Assembly (NCBI RefSeq): GCF_030445035.2
Contig: NC_080704.1
Span: 26,950,499-27,014,498, forward strand
DNA from: Dasypus novemcinctus
Lineage: Eukaryota; Chordata; Mammalia; Cingulata; Dasypodidae
DNA: 64,000 nucleotides
Reading direction: 5' to 3'
In this document: positions 57,825-64,000 of the stretch, piece after piece
Layout: each line of letters starts with the position of its first letter
Numbering within the stretch: position 1 is the first letter of the stretch
Notes under the pieces: model-generated
The model's input: only the letters and a program-made list of their open reading frames with translations
Told to the model about the DNA's origin: nothing
Databases searched by the model: none
Translations under genes and position numbers: made by a program

Positions 57825-58005
57825 GTTTTATTTTAGGTACCGGGGCTGGGGACTGAACCCAGATATGCAGGAAGCCAGCACTCAAGCACTGAGCCACATG
57901 GGTTTTTTCCCTTTGTTTACTTGTTTTTAGGAGGCACCAAAGACCCAACCCAGGACCTCCCATGTAGGAAACAGACTCTCAATGCTTGAGCCACATCTGC
58001 TCCCC
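57825..58005 (-). mobile_element. DAS-SINE, two units
   Basis: Two reverse-complement heads ending 'gagccacatgggttttttcc' and 'gagccacatctgctcccc'. Confidence 0.85.
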
Positions 58006-59940
58006 ATTTAAGTTGATTTTGACTCACTGTTGCTTAAGTGTTGGCTCCTAACCATAGCAACATAAAATATATTGAACTTCACTTTACAAATTTAATATAC
58101 AAAGATGCAATCTACAAACAGCTTTATTTCCAGCACCGGTAGCTATCTGACCGAATAAAAGCAGCTTATCCTAGTGACCAAAGGCTGCTAGTTCAGCACT
58201 ATCAGGGGTTTGGACTGGAAACAAGGGAAGCAAACAGGTCCATGAGAGAGTGCAAGTGCTTCACCTCATTAATATTATACTCAATAATATATACTGGCCA
58301 CACACTATTTTAAGGGTTAACACAGACGGAGAAGACAAGGCATTGAAGAGGTCAAGAACTCCAGATCCTTATTCTAGCTCAAGTTACTAGTAACTTCTCG
58401 CTACCCAATGCCTGGACAAGTGATGATCAACAACAACAAAAAAGATAAAATATATTTTTAAATTTTCTTTGGAGCTCAAGTTATTACAGATTCCTTTTCT
58501 AGATTATAGCATTCAGGGATTGTCTATCAGTAGAAAATATTTTGTAAAATCTACATATAGTTTTGGTTTTAACACTTGTACTGCTAGAACAATCCTTGTC
58601 CCAGTCAACTAATTAACTGCGAAGAACACATAAATATGAGCACATGCTCCTTGGCTAATTGAATTCCTTATCCATCCAGTCACTCAGTGGCTGTGATACA
58701 ATCATTGACGGTCCACTAAGACCAAAATGCTTGCTGGAGTGTTTTGGGTTTTGATTTTGTGCTTATTCTTCTCACATAGCTAACACAGGCTATCTTATAT
58801 ATTTTGGCTTTTTTCCCCACAATAAATTTTCCCTTTCTGTACTTCTGTATACAGGTTAGTAATACAGTTTTCTTGTTCTTGTCCTTCTAATTTACATTTT
58901 CTCAGAACTTATTTGAATTTTCTATTTATTTTTCACTATTTCATTGTATGTATTTTCTGTAGGTTCGCATCGCTTTTGGGAGCAAACAGGGTACGTATTC
59001 CTTCATTCTACCATCTCAGAAAATATTCTATAACTGAATATATCTGGATTTAAAAATCATACTGAGGAATAGAAATGGGGTAGTAATATCCAATTTGATT
59101 CCAAGGTTTAAGATGTACAGTGCCCACCAGGTACATATATCTCATTAATAAATACTTGTGGCTACTTAAGAATGAAATAAGGTACTGTTCTTTAAAAAAA
59201 AAAAGTCAATCAGAAAGGTAGAGCTCTTAAAAATCTGACACTCAAGACTTGTTCAAGATTACTTTTTCAGAGGTAGTAGCATAAGGTAGCATATCTAATA
59301 TATTGCCTTTATACTATTGGGAAAATAAAGGCCATTTTGACTTGGTTTTTAAACTGTAAAGAAGTTAAAAATGATTGATTGCAAACACATCTTGCTTTAT
59401 ATCTGGTACTTTTTTGAGGCTTTTTTAATAAATAAAACTTTTAATAGGAAATGTAATAGAGAGCATAATATAACAGCATTTGATTTTTTATACAAATATT
59501 TCAATACTCTAAATTTTAGACATGCTATTCACTCACTTTCTAAATAACGTACATGTAACTAGAGATGCTAAATTCTGTGACTTGGACTAAATCATCTAAT
59601 GAATAAAATGTTAGTGAAAACAATTTTTTAAAAAGTTAATATTTTCCATTGCTACCATTAGCAAAATATTTTTTTAAAACCATGCCCTCAATACACTAAC
59701 AATTATAATAGATGCAGTAGATGTACCCTATGGAATAAATGGGATCTGACTATGAATGCCTGAAAATTTTATAATATTCATCACAAACTAACAGGAGCTA
59801 TATAACTGATCTCATATATCTGGGTAAATATACATATATACAGGCATTTTTGTTTTGTTAACCTAAGAAGCAGAATTTTCTGAAGAAGGATGAAAACCAT
59901 CCCATCCTGCCATGTGTGAAGCAGTGTAGAATAAAAGTTA
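58006..59940. other. ACOT9 intron 1 part, nothing recognised
   Basis: AT-rich sequence without convincing ORF, RNA gene or repeat by eye. Confidence 0.45.
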
Positions 59941-59944
59941 AGAG

Positions 59945-61868
59945 CCCAGGACAACCGGCAAGATGGCACCAGAGAAAGGAGTTCCTAGAGTCAGCTCCTG
60001 CTACAGAGCAGTTAGCAAACATCCAGTGTTCTCTGGAGCTAGCTGAAGCATCTGTTTGGGGGCTCCAGGAGGCCAGAAGAGCATCCTGCCACATCCTTGA
60101 AGGAGTGGAAGGAAGAGACTGCCCATCTGCAGAGAAGACTCATAAGCAGAGCACTCCACACCCAGGAGGGTGGTGTCCATCCTCCACGGGAGGCACAAAC
60201 CACCTCCGGAGCTGTTTCACAGCTGGAATTGAAAGCTCCACTTCCCAAAACCCGGGGAGGAAGAGACAGGATGGAAGAATAAAATATGGATTAGAGTGGA
60301 CTTACTTTTATTCTACTATACAAATATTGTGACTAGTAATGGAAGAAACTATAGCATTGATCTAGAGAAAGTGGCCATGGTAGTTGCTGAGGGCAGGGAG
60401 AGGGAAGAAGAGATGTGATGTGGGGGCATTTTCGGGACTTGGAGTTGTCCTGGGTGGTGCTGCAGGGACACATGCTGGACATTATATATCCTGCCATAAC
60501 CTACTGAATGCACTGGGGGAGAGGGTAAACTACAATGTAAACCATTATCCATGTGGTGCAACAGTGCTCCAAAATGTATTCACCAAATGCAATGAATGTG
60601 CCACAATAATAAAAGAGGTTGTTGATATGGGAGAGAGGGTATGTGGAAACTTTTTATATTTTCTAATGTAACATTTTTTGTGATCTATGTATCTTTAAAT
60701 AATACCATAAAAAATAAATAAATGCTAAAAAAAAAAAGAGAGACAGACAGTTGGGCACCAACTCTGGCTACTGATGAGTAAATTCGGTAGGCTAAAGTAT
60801 AATCCTGAGAACAGCTTAACTTGGAGCCTGCCCAAGTCAGAAAGAGGCCAGTAGCCGCCATCTTGACTCCAAGCCTGGCATGAGGGGAAGCGGGGCAGAC
60901 TGAAAATCACAGTGCTGGTGGGGACCAGCTTTTTCCCATCCAGATCAGATTGCAGCTCTAGCCTAGGCCCCAGTGCCACCTCCAGGAGGAAGGAAACTGA
61001 GGGGACCTGCACCAGCCTCTCCAGGAAATTAAGGCCAAGCCACGGAGGATGGTGATCATCCTACTTTGGCAGCCCAAGCCACCCCAAGAACTGTTCTGTG
61101 GCTGGAATTGGAAGTTTCATTTCCCAAAAAACAGGGGAGGAGGAGATGGTTGGCCACCAATTCAGCTACTGATTCATGAATTCTACTTGATGGACTATAG
61201 CCTTGGGAACAGCTAAAGTATGAACCTGTCCAGGTGGGAGAAGGTCCAGTGGTCACCGTTTTGACTCCGCCCCCAGCATGAGGGGAAGCTGGGCTGACCG
61301 AAAATCACAGTGACAGTAGGCGCCAGTTTCTTTCACCCAGATTGGCCTGCAGCCCTAGCCTAGGCTTCACCCCCACCTCTGGCAGGGAGGAGGCTGGCAG
61401 GCCCTGCACCAGCCTATCCAGGTAACTGCAGGTACCTCTGGCTGGCACAGACTGAATAATCAGAAGTCTACCAGGGCAACTGTAGTCATCTTGGACCCAC
61501 ACTGCAGAGATTGCTGCACTCATCTTGGACTAGCACTGCATAGACTGCTGCACACACCTGCAGCTCCGCCCCTACCCCACGCAGGGGAGAAAGGGGCATG
61601 AACCTTCATCAGTCTCTCTGGGCAAATAGTCTAGGCATGCACAACCTGGATTTTTCACACAGGTATAACTCTGTCCCTACCCCTGGCAAAGGAGAAAGTT
61701 GGGAGAAGCTTCATTGGTCCCTGGGGCAATGAGGGCAGCTTCAGCCTCCACAGGTTACAGTACCAACTACCTCCTTGGATCCTACTGCACAACCAGTGAG
61801 GGAGAAAGGGCAGAAAGCCCTAAACTAAAGAAAAAATTGCACCCAGAATAAATACTCTAGTAAGCCAG
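59945..61868 (+). mobile_element. L1 5' UTR with repeated units
   Basis: GC-rich leader upstream of ORF1. Units beginning 'ttgggcaccaactctggcta' (60749) and 'ttggccaccaattcagctac' (61150) are about 400 bp apart and stay similar for about 250 bp. The part before 60264 ends in the same 'tttcccaaaa.c.ggggagga' motif seen at 61120. The leader is interrupted by a separate L1 3' end. Confidence 0.7.
60265..60738 (+). mobile_element. L1 3' end inserted in the L1 5' UTR
   Basis: Starts 'gatggaagaataaaatatgg' and ends with 'gtatctttaaataata' and an A-rich tail. Flanking 'aagagacag' (60256) and 'gagagacag' (60739) look like a target-site duplication. Confidence 0.8.
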
Positions 61869-63388
61869 ATGCCAAGACACAGGCACACCAAGAAACAGGA
61901 AGCTATGGCCCAGTTAAGGGAACAAGATAAGCCTCCAGATGACATAAAGGGGTTGAGACAACTAATCACAGATGTTCAAACAAATCTTCTTAATAAATTC
62001 AATGAGATGGCTACAGAGATAAAGGGTATTAAGAAGACACTGGATGAGCACAAATAAGAATTTGAAAGCATACACAGAAAAATAGCAGATTTTATAGGAA
62101 TGAAAAGTGCAATAAATGAAATTTTAAAAAAATATTGGAATCATGTAAAGCAGATTTGAGGAGGCAGAAGAAAGGATTGGTGAGCTTGAAATGGCCTCTG
62201 AAAGTGAACATACAAAAGAAGATATGAAAAAAAGAATGGAAAAAATTGAACAAGGTCTCAGGGAACTAAATGACAGCAAAAGACATGCAAATATATGTGT
62301 CATGGGTGTCCCAGAAGGAGAAGAGAAGGGAAAAGGGGCACAAGGAATATTTGAAGAAATAATGGTAGAAAATTTCCCAGCCATTTTGAAGGACATAGAT
62401 ATCCATGTTCAAGAAGCACAACGTACTCCACCAAAAAAAATCCAAATAGACCACCTGAGACACATACTCATCAGAATGTCAAATGCCAAAGACAAAGAGA
62501 AACTTCTAAGAGCCGCAAGAGAAAAGCAATGCATAAAATATAAGGCATATCCAATAAGATTAAATGCTGATTTCTCACCAAAAGCCATGGAGGAAAGAAG
62601 ACAGTGGTATGATATATTTAAGATACTACAAGAGAAGAACTTCCAGGGAAATGGATGAGACTCAAGCAATTGGGCTCCTGTCTAGCATAAAGGGGGTCCA
62701 GGGTTCGATGCCCAGGGCCTGTGGTGAGGGCAACCTGGCCCACACAGCCAGCTGGCCCACATGGCATGCGAGCCCATGTGGGAATGCCACCCCATACAGG
62801 AGTGCCGCCCTGCATGGGAATGCCACCCAGTGCAGGAAAGCCACCCCACGCAGGAGTGCCGGCCAACATGGAGACCTGGCACAGCAAGATGACGCAACAA
62901 GAGACACAGAGGACAGAAAATAAGAAGATGTAGCAGAACAGGGAGTTGAGATAGCACAAGAGAGTAATCACCTCTCTCCTACTCTGGACGGTCCTAGGAT
63001 CTGTTCCCTGAGCCAGCTAATGAGAATATAAGCAGACAAAAAAGAACACACAGCAAATGGACACAGAGAGCAGACAATGGGGGGAATGGGGTGGGGGGGG
63101 GAATAAAATAAATCTTAAAAAAAAAAAAAGAAAAACTTCCAGCCAAGAATCTTATATCCAGCAAGATTGTCTTTCGAAAATAAGCATGAGTTTAGAATAT
63201 TCACAGATAAACCGAAACTGAGAGAATTTCTACCCGAGAGACAAGGTTTTCAGGAAATACTAACGGATGTCCTAGAGCCTGAAAAGATAGGAGAAAGAGG
63301 CCTGGAAGAGAATCTAGAAATGAAGACTATATCAATAAAAGTAACTAAGAGTGTCAAAAGAGTAGTGAAAATAAAATATGACAGATAA
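61869..63388 (+). pseudogene. L1 ORF1, broken (two parts around a SINE)
   Basis: L1 ORF1 encodes the RNA-binding chaperone protein of the retrotransposon. The frame opens at 61869 (PRHRHTKKQEAMAQLREQDK), is stopped at 62055, resumes in another frame with the typical HANICVMGVPEGEEKGKG (62281) and DHLRHILIRMSNAKDKEKLL, and reaches WYDIFKILQEKNFQ. It is then cut by a DAS-SINE at 62647-63133 and resumes with the C-terminal part FTDKPKLREFLPERQGFQEI near 63190. At least one stop or frameshift plus the SINE make it inactive. Confidence 0.85.
62647..63133 (+). mobile_element. DAS-SINE, two-part form, inside L1 ORF1
   Basis: Flanked by aacttccag at 62638 and 63134. The body carries repeated 'ggaatgccacccca..cagg' motifs (about 62780-62860). 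Confidence 0.9.
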
Positions 63389-64000
63389 AACTCAAATAGT
63401 CAAGAATAAACTTAACTAACAATATAAAGCACTTGTATTCAGAAAACTGCAATTCAATGTTAAAAGAAATCAAAAAAGGCCTACATAGGGATGTGGATGT
63501 GACTCAAGCAAGTGGGCTCCCATCTACCATATAAGAGGTCTAGGGTTCGATACCCAGGGCCTCCTGGTGAAGGCAAGCTGGCACACTCAGCGAGCTGGAC
63601 CACATGGCAAGCTGACAGAGCAAGATGATGCAACAAAAAGAGACAAAGAGGAGAGACAATTAGAGACTTAACAAAAACCAGGGAGCTGAGGTGGCACAAG
63701 AGAATGATCGCCTCTCTCCCACTCTGGAAGGTCCCAGGATTGATTCCTGGAGCCACCTAATGAGAATACAAGCAGATACAGAACAACATACAGCAAATGG
63801 ACAGAGAGAGTAGACAATGGAGGGAGGGGAAAGAAATGAATAAATAAATGCCTAAATAACTGGAAGAACATTCCATGCTCACAGATTGGAAGACTAAATA
63901 TCATTAAGATATCAATTCCTCTCAAACTGATATATTCAATGCAATCCCAATAAAAAAAGTCCACCAGCATTTTTTTAATTGAAATCACAATTATCAAATT
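63389..64000 (+). pseudogene. L1 ORF2 remnant with large internal deletion and a SINE
   Basis: Shortly after ORF1, 'aagcacttgtattcagaaaa' and 'atgttaaaagaaatcaaaaa', then (past the SINE) 'ggaagaacattccatgctca' and 'ttcaatgcaatcccaataaa' read as the ORF2 stretch following the reverse transcriptase core. The endonuclease and most of the reverse transcriptase, normally over 2 kb, are missing. The element runs off the window. Confidence 0.7.
63488..63849 (+). mobile_element. DAS-SINE, two-part form, inside L1 ORF2 remnant
   Basis: Flanked by gcctacata at 63479 and gcctaaata at 63850, with a second head at about 63680. Confidence 0.88.

Noticed and set aside
57000-64000. ACOT9 first exon
   Set aside because: No CpG island or short Met-Arg-rich coding segment with a phase-compatible donor was found, so it is probably beyond the right edge.

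Overview
The window is mammalian nuclear DNA, very probably from an armadillo (Xenarthra, Dasypus type). It is littered with tRNA-derived SINEs whose heads read like 'gtggctcagtggttgagcac ... ggttcaatcccc', which is the pattern of the armadillo DAS-SINE family, and with a lineage-specific L1 3' end family. Split genes with GT-AG introns are clear. The gene pair PRDX4 / ACOT9 in tail-to-tail arrangement matches the mammalian X chromosome (human Xp22.11), so this is probably X-linked.

Layout. At 99-297 lies an upstream exon, in splice phase with PRDX4 exon 2, that fits the testis-type alternative first exon of PRDX4. Positions 341-2170 hold a locally duplicated GC-rich promoter region. At 2260-17868 (+) is the complete seven-exon PRDX4 gene, encoding a 271-residue ER/secretory 2-Cys peroxiredoxin. 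A candidate extra exon at 17566-17612 would give a different 16-residue C-terminus. About 12 kb of intergenic DNA follows (about 17940-29750). It contains nested L1 3' ends, two long L1 3' end copies, DAS-SINEs, an LTR-like element and old MIR/L2/MER20 copies. At 29958-56891 (-) are the last fourteen coding exons of ACOT9, a mitochondrial double-HotDog acyl-CoA thioesterase; its first exon lies beyond the right edge. The last 4 kb (about 59940-64000) is an L1 with a repeated 5' UTR, ORF1 broken by a SINE, and a large ORF2 deletion.

The two genes do unrelated jobs, peroxide reduction in the secretory pathway and acyl-CoA hydrolysis in mitochondria, and share only a converging orientation. All exon boundaries were read by eye from GT/AG sites, continuous codon phase and remembered mammalian protein sequence. 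Repeat family names are by recognition, not by a library search. The points most worth checking are the PRDX4 alternative terminal exon (it loses the YF motif and ends in REEL), the PRDX4 upstream first exon, and the duplicated promoter.
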